Positions 45,129 to 54,641 of a DNA stretch of 64,000 bases are shown piece after piece (position 1 is the first letter of the stretch; every line of letters starts with the position of its first letter). Position numbers and translations under genes: made by a program. Under the pieces are notes generated by a model. It had not been told where the DNA came from, did not search any database, and saw only the letters and a program-made list of their open reading frames with translations. Source of the DNA: Chloroflexus islandicus (GTDB lineage: Bacteria; Chloroflexota; Chloroflexia; Chloroflexales; Chloroflexaceae); NCBI RefSeq assembly GCF_001650695.1, contig NZ_LWQS01000049.1:1-64000 (forward strand). The letters run 5' to 3'.

Positions 45129-45902
45129 ATGCAGATCACTATCCGGCCAGTAGCCACATACGCCGAATATCGGGCCTGCGAACAACTTCAGCAAGTGGTG
45201 TGGGGCGATGAGTTTGTGGTGCCGCTCAACCTGCTGGTGACGGTGCAGCGCAATGGCGGGTTGGTGTTGGGCGCGTTTGCCGGCGATGAGCTGGTAGGCT
45301 TTGTCTTTGGCTTTTTGGCCCGCACTGCCGATGGCCGCTTGAAGCATGCCTCGCACATGGCGGCGGTGCGGCCTGATCTGCGTGATGCGCGCATCGGCGA
45401 GCGACTGAAGCGGGCGCAGCGTGAGTTTGCCTTGGCGCAAGACCTCGAATTGATGACGTGGACGTATGATCCGCTTTTGGCGCGCAATGCTCATCTCAAT
45501 ATCCACAAGCTGGGCGCGATTTGCCGCACCTATTTGCGCAATGTGTATGGGCCTGAGCCGGAGCTGGTCGATGGCGTGTTGCCAAGTGATCGGTTTCAGG
45601 TTGAGTGGTGGTTGGTGCAATCACCGGTGGCGCGCCCGTCTGCCGAGCAGGTGGCGGCAGCGCCTGTGATCAATCCGTCGCTCGATGCGCCGCCGGCTAT
45701 GACAGGTGAAGCGGTGGCGCGTTTGCGCATTCCGCTCGATTTCAGCGCTGTGCAGCAACGCGATCCGAGTGCGGCGCAGGCGTGGCGTTACCATTTCCGC
45801 GCCTGCGCCGAAGCCGCCTTTGCCGCTGGGTATGTGGTGGTGGATTTTGGCCGTGCCGATCACCACTATGGCCACTATACGTTGGTGCGGCCCGCGCCGT
45901 AG
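45129..45902 (+). CDS. GNAT-family acetyltransferase-like protein
   Basis: A 257-residue protein. ATG 45129 has agga just upstream. The N-terminal 150 residues are GNAT-like: YRACEQLQQVVWGDEFVVPL, VLGAFAGDELVGFVFGFLAR, HASHMAAVRPDLRDARIGERLKRAQRE (acetyl-CoA-binding loop) and LELMTWTYDPLLARNAHLNIHKLGA. The block after it (GAICRTYLRNVYGPEPELVDG, LPSDRFQVEWWL) is typical of COG3375-type predicted acetyltransferases. The C-terminal 90 residues are variable. Substrate unknown. The stop codon lies in a palindrome shared with the convergent repeat-protein gene. Confidence 0.85.
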   Translation: MQITIRPVATYAEYRACEQLQQVVWGDEFVVPLNLLVTVQRNGGLVLGAFAGDELVGFVFGFLARTADGRLKHASHMAAVRPDLRDARIGERLKRAQREFALAQDLELMTWTYDPLLARNAHLNIHKLGAICRTYLRNVYGPEPELVDGVLPSDRFQVEWWLVQSPVARPSAEQVAAAPVINPSLDAPPAMTGEAVARLRIPLDFSAVQQRDPSAAQAWRYHFRACAEAAFAAGYVVVDFGRADHHYGHYTLVRPAP

Positions 45903-45938
45903 GGGCGCGGGCGCAGCGCGCTGCGCCCCTACGGCGCG
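45893..45938. terminator. 16-bp perfect hairpin spanning both convergent stop codons
   Basis: Arms 45893-45908 (cgcgccgtaggggcgc) and 45923-45938 are perfectly complementary. The left arm contains the TAG of the acetyltransferase gene (45900-45902); the right arm contains the minus-strand TAG of the repeat-protein gene (45929-45931). Probably a bidirectional terminator, derived from a palindromic repeat. Confidence 0.8.
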
Positions 45939-48367
45939 ATCGGGCGCGGTGGTGCGGTTGGGCGCGGCGGCGCGGTCGGGGTGCTGGTTGGTGCGGGAGT
46001 TGGGCGCGGCGGCGCGGTCGGGGTGCTGGTTGGTGCGGGAGTTGGCCGCGGCGGCGTGGTCGAGGTGGCAGTGGGTTCCACGGGTGGGCGTGGCGGCGTG
46101 GTCGAGGTGGCAGTGGGTTCCACGGGTGGGCGTGGCGGCGCGGTTGGGGTGGCGGTGGGTTCCACGGTTGGGCGCGGCGGCGTGGTTGGGGTGGCAGTGG
46201 GGGTACTGGTCGGCACGGGCGTGGCAGTGGGGGTGCTGGTCGGTACGGGCGTGGCGGTCGGGGTGCTGGTCGGAGGCAGCGGGAGGCCATCACGCGCGCG
46301 CGCATAGTTCAAATCGCCAGCGATCGCGCCGTGGTAGCCAATGTGGGGGCGATTGGCCCGATCAAGAGCGAGTGACGCATCAATGCCCGCTTGTGCGTTG
46401 CCATCAACGATCTGCTGCATCCATACGGCGCCGTTCCAGTAAGCGTATTGGAGGACGCCGTTGGTAGCGTCGTAGTACGCGAGGTGCGGTTGTTCGGCTC
46501 TATCGAGCGCAAGGGAGGCGTAGCGGCCCACATCCTCCGCGGCGGCCACCGTTTCGATCTGCCAGCCGTTGCCATTCCCCCGCGCGTATTTCAAATCGCC
46601 ATTGGTGGCATCGTAGTACGCGATGTGCAGATTCCCAGCGCTATCAAGGGCCAGTGAGGCATAGCGGCCTACATCCCCCTCAGCATCCACGGTTGCGATC
46701 TGCCAGCCGTTGCCGTTCCAGCGGGCATATTTCAGATCGCCATTCGTGGCGTCGTAGTAGGCGATGTGCGGATAGTCGAACCGGTCGAGCGCCAGTGCCG
46801 TATACTGCCCAACATCACCGCTCGCATCGACGATCCGGATACGCCAACGCTGGCCGTTCCACTGCGCATAAAGCAGATCGCCATTCGTGGCGTCATAGTA
46901 GGCGAGGTGCGGCCAATTGCGGCTATCGAGCGCCAATGTGACATACTCGCCCGTTTGGCCGTAGCTATCCACCCGTTGGTATTCCCAGCGATTGGCGCGC
47001 CAGCGCGCATATTTGAGATCGCCATTGGCGGCGTCGTAGTACGCAATGTGCGGCTGATCGGCGCGATCGAGTGCGAGGTGGGCAAACTGCCCGACCCGCG
47101 GCGCCTGATCGACGATTTGCGTCACCCAGTAAGCGCCCGTCCACCGTGCGTATGCCAGATTGCCGCTGGTCATGTTGTAATAGGCTAGCTGCGGATGGCC
47201 GGCGCTATCAAGAGCGAGTGAGGCGTAGCGGCCAACCTGACCGGACTGTTCAACCAGCTCGATCTGCCAGAAGCCATTGCTGGGGCGGGCGTACCAAATG
47301 GCATTCTGATCCCAACTGTGTTCGGTGAACAAGCTGAGTTGCGGTTGGTTGGCTGCATCAAGGTCGAGACTGAGGGCACGGATGGCGTTGTTGGCCGCGA
47401 TGACGGTTTGCCGCTGCCATGCGGCGCCATTCCAGAACGTATACTGCACGCTTGCTTGCGAGGCGTTGTAGTATCCGATATGCGGCTGATCGAACGAATC
47501 AAGCGTCAGTGTGACATACCAGCCGGTGATGTCTGTTTCATCAACCACGTGGATGACCCAACCTGCGCCATCCCAGTACGCATATTTCAGATCGGCATTA
47601 GCCGAGTCGTAGTAGGCAAGATGAGGGTGGCCCTGCCGGTCGAGGGCCTGTGACAAAAACTGGCCGGCGTGGCGGTCAACCGTTTGCACCTGCCACGCGC
47701 TGCCCGTCCACAGCGCATGCTGTAAGGTGGCGGTGGCGGCAGCAAAAAAGCTGATGTGCGGGCGATCGCTGGCGTCAAGAGCGAGGGTGACGGCGACGCC
47801 GGCATCGTGTTGGGTGTCAATGGTCTGAATTTGCCAACCTTGCCCATCCCAGCGCGCATACTTCAGCGCGCTATGCGTCCAGTCGTAGTAGGCAAGGTGC
47901 GCATAGCCGGTGCGATCGAGGGCGAGGGCCGGGTAGTGGCCGGTATAAGTGGTGTCATCAACGGTTGCGATCTGCCAGCCGGCGGCGGTGCGATGGGCAT
48001 ATTTCAAGACGCCGTTGCGCCAGTCGTAGTACCCGATGTGCGGCTGATTGGCTTGATCTAACGCGAGGGCAGCGTATTCGCCGGCGCCGGGGTTGTCATC
48101 GACGACCTCAATCCGCCAGCCAGCAGCTTCGGCGTAAGCGTAATAGAGCGCGTCGCCGCCAAAGGCGAGATGCGGTTGGCCGGCGCTGTCGATGCGCAGC
48201 GTGCGATCGCGCAGCCGGGTGAAGTGGCGCGGCCCATCGACCGTCTCAATCTCCCACGTGATTGTTGCAGCGGGGGAAGGAATAGGCGCGCTGCCGGCCA
48301 GTATCTGGCCGTTGAGCATGCCCGCAAGCGCGAAGATAAAGGCGATGGCCAACACAATGCGCAGCAA
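45929..48367 (-). CDS. Secreted protein with 14 propeller-like repeats and a Pro/Thr-rich tail
   Basis: An 812-residue exported protein. The start is a TTG at 48367, supported by aaaggag 6 bases upstream; LRIVLAIAFIFALAGMLNG is the signal peptide. I count 14 repeats of about 45-48 residues (residues about 35-690), each with the pattern W-x-I-x-x-V-D, G-x-Y-x-x-L-A-L-D, and P-H-I-A-Y-Y-D-A-T-N-G-D-L-K-Y-A. They suggest beta-propeller blades; 14 would fit two seven-bladed propellers. The last 115 residues are short PTSTPTATP and PPRPxVEPTAT repeats, a wall-spanning or glycosylated stalk. Repeats 8-13 are the most alike, pointing to recent duplication. Function unknown; a surface adhesion or binding role is a guess. 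Confidence 0.85.
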   Translation of the reverse strand: MLRIVLAIAFIFALAGMLNGQILAGSAPIPSPAATITWEIETVDGPRHFTRLRDRTLRIDSAGQPHLAFGGDALYYAYAEAAGWRIEVVDDNPGAGEYAALALDQANQPHIGYYDWRNGVLKYAHRTAAGWQIATVDDTTYTGHYPALALDRTGYAHLAYYDWTHSALKYARWDGQGWQIQTIDTQHDAGVAVTLALDASDRPHISFFAAATATLQHALWTGSAWQVQTVDRHAGQFLSQALDRQGHPHLAYYDSANADLKYAYWDGAGWVIHVVDETDITGWYVTLTLDSFDQPHIGYYNASQASVQYTFWNGAAWQRQTVIAANNAIRALSLDLDAANQPQLSLFTEHSWDQNAIWYARPSNGFWQIELVEQSGQVGRYASLALDSAGHPQLAYYNMTSGNLAYARWTGAYWVTQIVDQAPRVGQFAHLALDRADQPHIAYYDAANGDLKYARWRANRWEYQRVDSYGQTGEYVTLALDSRNWPHLAYYDATNGDLLYAQWNGQRWRIRIVDASGDVGQYTALALDRFDYPHIAYYDATNGDLKYARWNGNGWQIATVDAEGDVGRYASLALDSAGNLHIAYYDATNGDLKYARGNGNGWQIETVAAAEDVGRYASLALDRAEQPHLAYYDATNGVLQYAYWNGAVWMQQIVDGNAQAGIDASLALDRANRPHIGYHGAIAGDLNYARARDGLPLPPTSTPTATPVPTSTPTATPVPTSTPTATPTTPPRPTVEPTATPTAPPRPPVEPTATSTTPPRPPVEPTATSTTPPRPTPAPTSTPTAPPRPTPAPTSTPTAPPRPTAPPRPIAP
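45960..46290. repeat. Tandem coding repeats for the Pro/Thr-rich tail
   Basis: Short in-frame repeats built on ggtgggcgtggcggcgtggt and gtgctggtcggtacgggcgt (plus-strand view) encode the stalk of the repeat protein. Near-identical units of about 36-48 bp suggest slippage-driven length variation. Confidence 0.8.
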
Positions 48368-48433
48368 CTGCGACTCCTTTCAGACAGTTGTCCTGCGCAC
48401 AACCGGGGACGCGGGAGAATGAGCGATGGTGAT

Positions 48434-48461
48434 AGTATAGCACAAGGCCAATGTTAACCAA
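48434..48461 (-). promoter_or_regulatory. Candidate promoter for the repeat-protein gene
   Basis: On the minus strand TTGGTT (48461-48456), a 16-bp spacer and TATACT (48439-48434) lie about 65 bp before the TTG start. Confidence 0.45.
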
Positions 48462-48482
48462 TCAGTACCGCATGCAACCAGT

Positions 48483-48511
48483 TTGACACATCCCGCCGAG
48501 CACCGTACAAT
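48483..48511 (+). promoter_or_regulatory. Sigma70-type promoter for glgE
   Basis: TTGACA (48483-48488), a 17-bp spacer and TACAAT (48506-48511) lie 75 bp upstream of the glgE ATG. This is likely the main promoter of the glgE/treS part of the cluster. Confidence 0.75.
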
Positions 48512-48585
48512 CGAAAGTGGGGAAGGGTGAACAAGGCATCACCCCACGCGCAAAGTCACGATATGTCATACGTCGAGGAGGCTCC

Positions 48586-50625
48586 ATGACCGTCAAGGCG
48601 CCACGTTCTCGCTCGCGCCGCGCAGCGGCGGCAGTCGCTCCTGATCTGGCAGCAGTTGGTGAAGGGCGGCGCCGGGTTATTATCGAGGCGGTTGAACCGG
48701 CAATCGATGGCGGGCGGTATCCGGTCAAGCGGATTGTGGGTGATGTGCTGACGGTACGGTGCGATCTGTTTGCCGACGGTCATGATGAGTTGGCAGCGGT
48801 GGTGCGCCACCGTCCGGTCGGGGCTAAGACGTGGCACGAAGCGCCGTTGCGCCCGCTGGTCAACGATCGTTGGGAAGGACAGTTTACCCTCAATAGCATT
48901 GGCCGCCACGAGTTTCAGATTGTGGCGTGGATCGATCGCTTTGCGACGTGGGTGCATCAGCTTGAGAAGCGGCTGGCCGCCGGTCAAGATGTGCGGGTCG
49001 ATTTGCAGATCGGGGCGGCGCTTGTTGGCGAAGCGGCGCGCCATGCCAGCGGCGCCGATTCGGCGGTGTTGCACGTGGCTGAGGCGGCGCTGATTGCTGG
49101 TGATGTTGACACCGCCTTTGCCGGCGAAATTCATTCATTGATGGCCGTTCACTTACCGCGCCGGTTTGCTACCGAGTCAGAGGTGTATCCGGTGACGGTT
49201 GAGCGGGAGCGGGCGCGGTTTTCCGCGTGGTACGAGTTGTTCCCTCGGTCGACCGCCGATGAACCGGGTCGCCACGGCACTTTCCGCGATGTGATTAAGC
49301 GCCTGCCCTACGTGGCCGAATTGGGCTTTGACGTGCTCTATCTACCGCCGATCCATCCGATCGGCTATACCTTCCGCAAAGGCCGCAACAACAGCCTCAC
49401 CGCTGGCCCCAACGATCCGGGCAGCCCGTGGGCGATCGGCAATGCTGACGGCGGCCACATGAGCGTCCATCCCGAATTGGGCACGCTCGAAGATTTTCGG
49501 GCATTAGTGGCGGCGGCGCGCACCTATGGCATCGAGGTGGCGCTCGACATCGCCTTCCAATGCTCGCCTGATCACCCCTACGTGCGCGAGCATCCGCAGT
49601 GGTTCCGCGCCCGGCCTGATGGCACGATCCAGTACGCCGAGAATCCGCCCAAGAAATATCAGGATATCTATCCGTTCGATTTTGAGTCGGATGATTGGCA
49701 GGGGCTATGGCAAGAGCTGCGCCGGATCTTTGCCTTCTGGATCGAGCAGGGCGTGCGCATCTTTCGGGTCGATAACCCACATACCAAGAGTCTGCGCTTC
49801 TGGGATTGGTGCCTCAATTCGCTCAAGGCCGAGCATCCCGATCTGATCTTCCTTTCGGAAGCATTTACCCGCCCGAAGGTGATGTACCATCTGGCTAAGA
49901 TCGGCTTTACCCAGAGCTATACCTACTACACGTGGCGCACTACCAAGCACGAGATTACCCAGTATCTACAGGAACTGACCACGCCGCCGGTGAGCGATCT
50001 CTTTATTCCCAACTTCTGGCCAAATACGCCTGATATTTTGACCCCGCAATTCTACGCCGGCCAGCGTTCCGTCTTCCTGACGCGGGCGGCGATGGCGGCG
50101 ACGCTGACGGCGAGCTGGGGGATGTACGGCCCGGCTTACGAGCTGATGGAGCATGTGCCGGTGCCGGGCCGGGAAGAGTATATTGACAACGAGAAGTATG
50201 AGATCAAGCGGTGGAACCTCGATGCGCCGCATAGTCTGCGCGGCTTTATTGCCCAACTTAACCGGATTCGCCGCGAGCATCCCGCGCTGCACCGCAACGA
50301 TACGCTGCGCTTCCACCGGGTTGACATTGACTTCCACGAGCACGAGTGGTTGTTAGCCTATAGCAAGACCTCGCCCGACGGGAAAGATATTATTCTGGTG
50401 GTCGTCAATCTTGATCCCGAACGCACGCAGCGCGGTTGGGTGCAGGTGCCGGTGGCCGAGTGGGGTCTCAATAGCATGTATCAAGCCCACGACCTGTTGA
50501 CCGATGCTCGCTATACGTGGTCGGGCGAGTTTAATTATGTTGAACTCAGCCCGCAAGCGCCGGTGCATATCTTCTGCATTCGCCGCTTGCGCCGCGATGA
50601 GCGCGGATTTGAGTATTTCGCCTAA
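48586..50625 (+). CDS. glgE: Alpha-1,4-glucan:maltose-1-phosphate maltosyltransferase
   Basis: A 679-residue GH13 enzyme that extends alpha-1,4-glucan using maltose 1-phosphate. ATG 48586 has gaggag upstream; longer in-frame starts lack one. The N-terminal beta-sandwich (about 40-190) precedes the catalytic barrel, with FDVLYLPPIHPIG and the hallmark GVRIFRVDNPHTKSLRFW, nucleophile Asp396, then LIFLSEAFTRPKVM with acid/base Glu425. These positions match those I recall for Streptomyces GlgE (Asp394, Glu423). The C-terminal domain ends normally. It is followed 75 bp later by the treS-mak fusion, which supplies maltose 1-phosphate, so the pair works as a pathway. Confidence 0.95.
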   Translation: MTVKAPRSRSRRAAAAVAPDLAAVGEGRRRVIIEAVEPAIDGGRYPVKRIVGDVLTVRCDLFADGHDELAAVVRHRPVGAKTWHEAPLRPLVNDRWEGQFTLNSIGRHEFQIVAWIDRFATWVHQLEKRLAAGQDVRVDLQIGAALVGEAARHASGADSAVLHVAEAALIAGDVDTAFAGEIHSLMAVHLPRRFATESEVYPVTVERERARFSAWYELFPRSTADEPGRHGTFRDVIKRLPYVAELGFDVLYLPPIHPIGYTFRKGRNNSLTAGPNDPGSPWAIGNADGGHMSVHPELGTLEDFRALVAAARTYGIEVALDIAFQCSPDHPYVREHPQWFRARPDGTIQYAENPPKKYQDIYPFDFESDDWQGLWQELRRIFAFWIEQGVRIFRVDNPHTKSLRFWDWCLNSLKAEHPDLIFLSEAFTRPKVMYHLAKIGFTQSYTYYTWRTTKHEITQYLQELTTPPVSDLFIPNFWPNTPDILTPQFYAGQRSVFLTRAAMAATLTASWGMYGPAYELMEHVPVPGREEYIDNEKYEIKRWNLDAPHSLRGFIAQLNRIRREHPALHRNDTLRFHRVDIDFHEHEWLLAYSKTSPDGKDIILVVVNLDPERTQRGWVQVPVAEWGLNSMYQAHDLLTDARYTWSGEFNYVELSPQAPVHIFCIRRLRRDERGFEYFA

Positions 50626-50700
50626 CGGTATGCGCAACGCCGCGCAGAGACGACGACGTTGAATAAGGGGATTACGCTGGACGAATGATGAGGATGCACC

Positions 50701-53700
50701 ATGACCCGTACCCGCCCGGCCAAGGCGCCGACGATTCTGGCCGATGATCCGCTCTGGTATAAAGATGCGGTGATCTACGAGCTGCATGTGCGCGCGTTTT
50801 GCGATAGCAACGGCGACGGGATTGGCGATTTTCCCGGCCTGACTAGCAAGCTCGATTATTTGCAGGATTTGGGGGTGACGGCGATCTGGCTGCTTCCGTT
50901 CTATCCTTCGCCGCTGCGTGATGATGGCTATGATATTGCCGATTACACCAACATCCATCCTAACTACGGCACCCTCGCTGACTTTAAGGTTTTTATTCGC
51001 GAGGCCCATCGCCGTGGCCTGCGCGTGATTACCGAGCTGGTCTGCAACCACACCTCTGACCAGCACCCGTGGTTCCAGCGCGCCCGCCGCGCCAAACCCG
51101 GCTCTTCGGCGCGCAATTTTTACGTGTGGTCAGATACGCCCGACCGCTACAAAGACGCGCGGATTATTTTCAAGGATTTCGAGACCAGCAACTGGACGTG
51201 GGATCCGGTGGCGCAGGCCTATTATTGGCACCGGTTCTACAGCCACCAGCCTGACCTCAACTTCGAGAACCCAGCGGTACAGCGGGCGGTGTTTAAGGCG
51301 ATGGAGTTCTGGCTCGATCTCGGTGTTGATGGCATGCGGCTCGACGCCATCCCCTACCTCTACGAGGCTGAGGGCACCAATTGCGAGAATCTGCCCGAAA
51401 CTCACGCCTTTCTCAAACGCTTGCGCCGGCACATGGACGAGAAGTACCATGGGCGGATGTTTCTGGCCGAGGCGAACCAGTGGCCGGAAGATTCGGTCGC
51501 CTATTTCGGCGATGGCGATGAGTGCCACATGGCCTTCCACTTCCCGGTCATGCCGCGGCTCTTTATGTCGGTGCATCTAGAGGATCGTTATCCGATTATT
51601 GATATTATGCGGCAAACGCCGCCGATTCCCGATAATTGCCAGTGGGCGATCTTCTTGCGTAACCACGACGAGTTGACCCTCGAAATGGTGACTGATGAAG
51701 AACGCGACTATATGTACCGGGTCTACGCCCGCGATCCGCAGGCCCGCATCAACCTCGGCATTCGCCGCCGGTTGGCTCCGCTGCTCGGCAACCACCGGCG
51801 CAAGATCGAGCTGATGAATGGCCTGCTCTTCTCGTTGCCGGGCACGCCGGTGCTCTACTACGGCGACGAGATCGGCATGGGTGATAACATCTACCTCGGT
51901 GATCGCAACGGGGTGCGCACACCGATGCAGTGGAGCGGTGACCGCAACGCCGGTTTTTCCCGCGCTAACCCGCAGCAGCTCTACCTGCCGGTGATTACCG
52001 ACCCCGAATATCACTACGAGACGGTCAATGTCGAGACGCAAAGCGCCAACCAGCACTCGCTGCTCTGGTGGACGAAGCGGCTGATCGCGTTGCGCAAGCG
52101 GTATGCGGCGTTTGGTCGCGGCACGCTTGAATTTCTCTACCCCGAAAACCGCAAGGTGCTCTGCTTCTTGCGCAAAACCGAAGACCAAATCTTGCTCGCG
52201 GTCTTCAATCTGTCGCGGTTTGTGCAAGGCGTCGAACTCGATCTCTCGCCCTACCGCGGCCTGATGCCGGTCGAGCTGTTTGGGCAAGTTGAGTTCCCGC
52301 CGATTGGCGACCAACCCTACTTCCTGACCCTTGGCCCGCATAGCTTCTACTGGTTTACGCTCGTGCCGCAGCGGGTGGAAGGGGTGCGGGTGACGGCGCC
52401 GCAACCCGAAACCGAGCTGGTTGAGATACCGGTTGATGCGATCGAGTGGGATGCCATCTTTTACGATGGCCGCCAAGAGCGGCTAGAGCGGGTCTTGCCC
52501 GACTATCTGCGCAACCGGCGCTGGTTTGGCGCCAAGACGCGCAAGATCAAGCAGGTCAACATCACCGAATTCGCCCGGCTCGATTATGCCGGCGGCCCGG
52601 CCTACCTCACGCTGCTGAATGTGCAGTACGTGGAAGGCAGTCCCGAAACGTATTTGTTGCCGATGGCCTACGCCGAAGGTGAGCGGGCCGATCAGATTCT
52701 GGCCGATCAGCGCCACGTGGCGATTGCCCGCCTGAAGGTGGGGCGGCGGCCCGAAGCGGGGGTGCTGTACGATCCGCTCGGCGAACGGCGCTTTGCCGCG
52801 GCGCTGCTCGAACTGACGATTGGCCGCCGGCGCTTGCGCGGCGAGGCTGGCGGCGAGTTGGTGGGAGGCACGACCCGCGCTCTGCGCAAATTGATCAGCG
52901 GCAGCGACGGCCTTGAGCCGAGCCTGATGCGCGGCGAGCAGAGCAATTCGTCGATCAATTTTGGTAGCCGGCTGATTATGAAGCTGTTCCGCAAGATCGA
53001 GCCGGGCCGCAATCCCGATCTTGAGCTGGGCCGCTACTTGACCGAAGAGGCTGGGTTTGCCCACACGCCGCCGGTGGCCGGCTACATCGAATACCTGCGC
53101 GGCAAAGACGAGCCGCTGACGCTGGCGATTGTGCAGGGATACGTGCAAAACGAGGGTGACGCCTTCGATTACGCGCTCGATGTAGTGCGGCGGTATTACG
53201 ATACGGTGCTCACCCGGCCCGATCTGACCCCGCCGGCGGTGAAGGGGAGTGTCGCCGAGCTGCTGGCGGCTGCTGAACAATCGCCGGCGCCGTTGGCCGA
53301 AGAGCTGATCGGCGGCTACCTCGAAGCGGCGCGCTTGCTCGGCCAGCGCACCGCCGAGATGCATCAGGCGCTGGCCAAAGGGAGCGGGCCGGCGATGGCG
53401 CCGGAACCCTTCTCCACCCTCTACCAGCGCTCGATCTATCAGAGCATTCGCAGCCTGATCGGGCGCACCTTGCAAGACCTGCGCAAGTTGTTGCCATCGT
53501 TGCCGGCAACGGTGCGTCCCGCCGCCGAGCGCGTCGCGCAGAGCGAGGAAGTGCTGCTGGCCCGCTTGCAACGCATTACCGGCGACAAGATCGAGACGGT
53601 GCGCATCCGCATTCACGGCGACTACCATCTTGAGCAGGTGCTCTTTACCGGCAAAGATTACGTGATCATCGACTTCGAGGGCGAACCGCTGCGCCCAATC

Positions 53701-54063
53701 AGCGAACGGCGGATCAAGCGGTCGCCGCTGCGCGATGTGGCAGGGATGCTGCGCTCGTACCAGTACGCTGCGTATGCCGCTCTCTTTGCCCGTGATAGCG
53801 TCGCCAGCAGCGCCGACGAATTCGAGCGGCTGCAACGCTGGGCCGATTTCTGGAGTTTCTGGGTCTGCGCGTCGTTCCTGCACGGCTACCTCGCCACGGC
53901 GGGCAACGAACCATTTGTGCCCGCCGATCGCGCCGATTTGGAAGCGTTGCTTGAGACCTTTGTGGTCGAAAAAGCAGTCTACGAACTGGCGTATGAAATG
54001 AACAACCGCCCGGATTGGTTGCCGATCCCGGTCAACGGTATCTTGCGCCAGATTGAGCAGTAG
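50701..54063 (+). CDS. treS: Trehalose synthase fused to maltokinase (TreS-Mak)
   Basis: A 1120-residue bifunctional protein. Residues about 15-560 are trehalose synthase (GH13), interconverting trehalose and maltose: [25 protein letters not shown] with Asp215, FLAEANQWP with Glu257, and [10 protein letters not shown] with Asp323. Residues about 590-1120 are maltokinase, which phosphorylates maltose with [20 protein letters not shown] at its start, then [15 protein letters not shown] with the catalytic Asp974 and [13 protein letters not shown] with the metal-binding Asp. Fusion channels trehalose to maltose 1-phosphate for GlgE. The fusion is known in several phyla. No truncation is visible; the stop is followed by repeat DNA. 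Confidence 0.95.
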   Translation: MTRTRPAKAPTILADDPLWYKDAVIYELHVRAFCDSNGDGIGDFPGLTSKLDYLQDLGVTAIWLLPFYPSPLRDDGYDIADYTNIHPNYGTLADFKVFIREAHRRGLRVITELVCNHTSDQHPWFQRARRAKPGSSARNFYVWSDTPDRYKDARIIFKDFETSNWTWDPVAQAYYWHRFYSHQPDLNFENPAVQRAVFKAMEFWLDLGVDGMRLDAIPYLYEAEGTNCENLPETHAFLKRLRRHMDEKYHGRMFLAEANQWPEDSVAYFGDGDECHMAFHFPVMPRLFMSVHLEDRYPIIDIMRQTPPIPDNCQWAIFLRNHDELTLEMVTDEERDYMYRVYARDPQARINLGIRRRLAPLLGNHRRKIELMNGLLFSLPGTPVLYYGDEIGMGDNIYLGDRNGVRTPMQWSGDRNAGFSRANPQQLYLPVITDPEYHYETVNVETQSANQHSLLWWTKRLIALRKRYAAFGRGTLEFLYPENRKVLCFLRKTEDQILLAVFNLSRFVQGVELDLSPYRGLMPVELFGQVEFPPIGDQPYFLTLGPHSFYWFTLVPQRVEGVRVTAPQPETELVEIPVDAIEWDAIFYDGRQERLERVLPDYLRNRRWFGAKTRKIKQVNITEFARLDYAGGPAYLTLLNVQYVEGSPETYLLPMAYAEGERADQILADQRHVAIARLKVGRRPEAGVLYDPLGERRFAAALLELTIGRRRLRGEAGGELVGGTTRALRKLISGSDGLEPSLMRGEQSNSSINFGSRLIMKLFRKIEPGRNPDLELGRYLTEEAGFAHTPPVAGYIEYLRGKDEPLTLAIVQGYVQNEGDAFDYALDVVRRYYDTVLTRPDLTPPAVKGSVAELLAAAEQSPAPLAEELIGGYLEAARLLGQRTAEMHQALAKGSGPAMAPEPFSTLYQRSIYQSIRSLIGRTLQDLRKLLPSLPATVRPAAERVAQSEEVLLARLQRITGDKIETVRIRIHGDYHLEQVLFTGKDYVIIDFEGEPLRPISERRIKRSPLRDVAGMLRSYQYAAYAALFARDSVASSADEFERLQRWADFWSFWVCASFLHGYLATAGNEPFVPADRADLEALLETFVVEKAVYELAYEMNNRPDWLPIPVNGILRQIEQ

Positions 54064-54100
54064 CAGGTGCCGCAAAGAAGGCGGAGGGCGCAGCCAGTCT

Positions 54101-54178
54101 GTCATTGCGAGGGGGCGTGTCCGATTGTCATTGCGAGGGGGCGTGTCCGATTGTCATTGCGAGGGGGCGTGTCCGATT
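54101..54178 (+). repeat. 26-bp tandem repeat, three units, made from a palindromic-element end
   Basis: Units start at 54101, 54127 and 54153, and the complete palindromic element begins exactly at the next register, 54179. Each unit is gtcattgcgagggggcgtgt followed by ccgatt. The first 16 bases equal the outer left end of the element, so the array looks like a local amplification of that end. Confidence 0.85.
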
Positions 54179-54300
54179 GTCATTGCGAGGGGGCGAAGCC
54201 CCCGAAGCAATCTCCCGCTTCAGCGGGAAAAATGTCTGAGCGGGTAGATACCGTGCTCGCGGGAGATTGCTTCGCCGCGCGGTGCGCGGCTCGCAATGAC
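54179..54300 (+). mobile_element. Palindromic element, short form, copy 1
   Basis: Outer ends GTCATTGCGAG (54179-54189) and CTCGCAATGAC (54290-54300) are perfect inverted repeats. Inner arms gaagcaatctcccgc and gcgggagattgcttc are a second perfect pair. Between outer and inner arms sit separate small hairpins, ggggcgaagcccc on the left and ccgcgcggtgcgcgg on the right. The core holds aaaaatgtctgagcgggtag. No coding capacity. Confidence 0.8.
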
Positions 54301-54361
54301 AAGGGGAGAGCGGGAGCGATGGCGTCGCTGTTGCCCCACCATCGCCCTCCCCCTCCGGGGG

Positions 54362-54564
54362 TTCAAGGGCGGACAGAACATCTGTCCGGAACTCGGCCCT
54401 GAAGGGCCGGGCTAGGGGTACGAAGCCCGCTGCGCGGGCTGATGCCCCCACCCCTTGCCCCTCCCCCGCTGGGGGAGGGGTGATGGGAAACGCAGCACGG
54501 GGCTTTACGGCATCGCACAGCGATCAACAGTTGCACTCGATCAACCGTTCTGTCCGCTCCTCAA
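54362..54564 (+). mobile_element. MITE-like TIR element, copy 3 (best copy)
   Basis: Left end ttcaagggcggacagaac (54362-54379) and right end gttctgtccgctcctcaa (54547-54564) are inverted repeats matching at 15 of 18 positions. The 10-bp direct repeat CCTCCGGGGG flanks it exactly (54352-54361 and 54565-54574). Internal hairpins: ggccctgaagggcc, agcccgctgcgcgggct and ccctcccccgctgggggaggg. No coding capacity, so any movement would need transposase from elsewhere. Confidence 0.8.
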
Positions 54565-54641
54565 CCTCCGGGGGAGAGTAGGAGGGAGCCAGTATGGTGG
54601 GGCGTGGAGCCAGTCTGTCATTGCGCGGGCGCAGCCAATCT

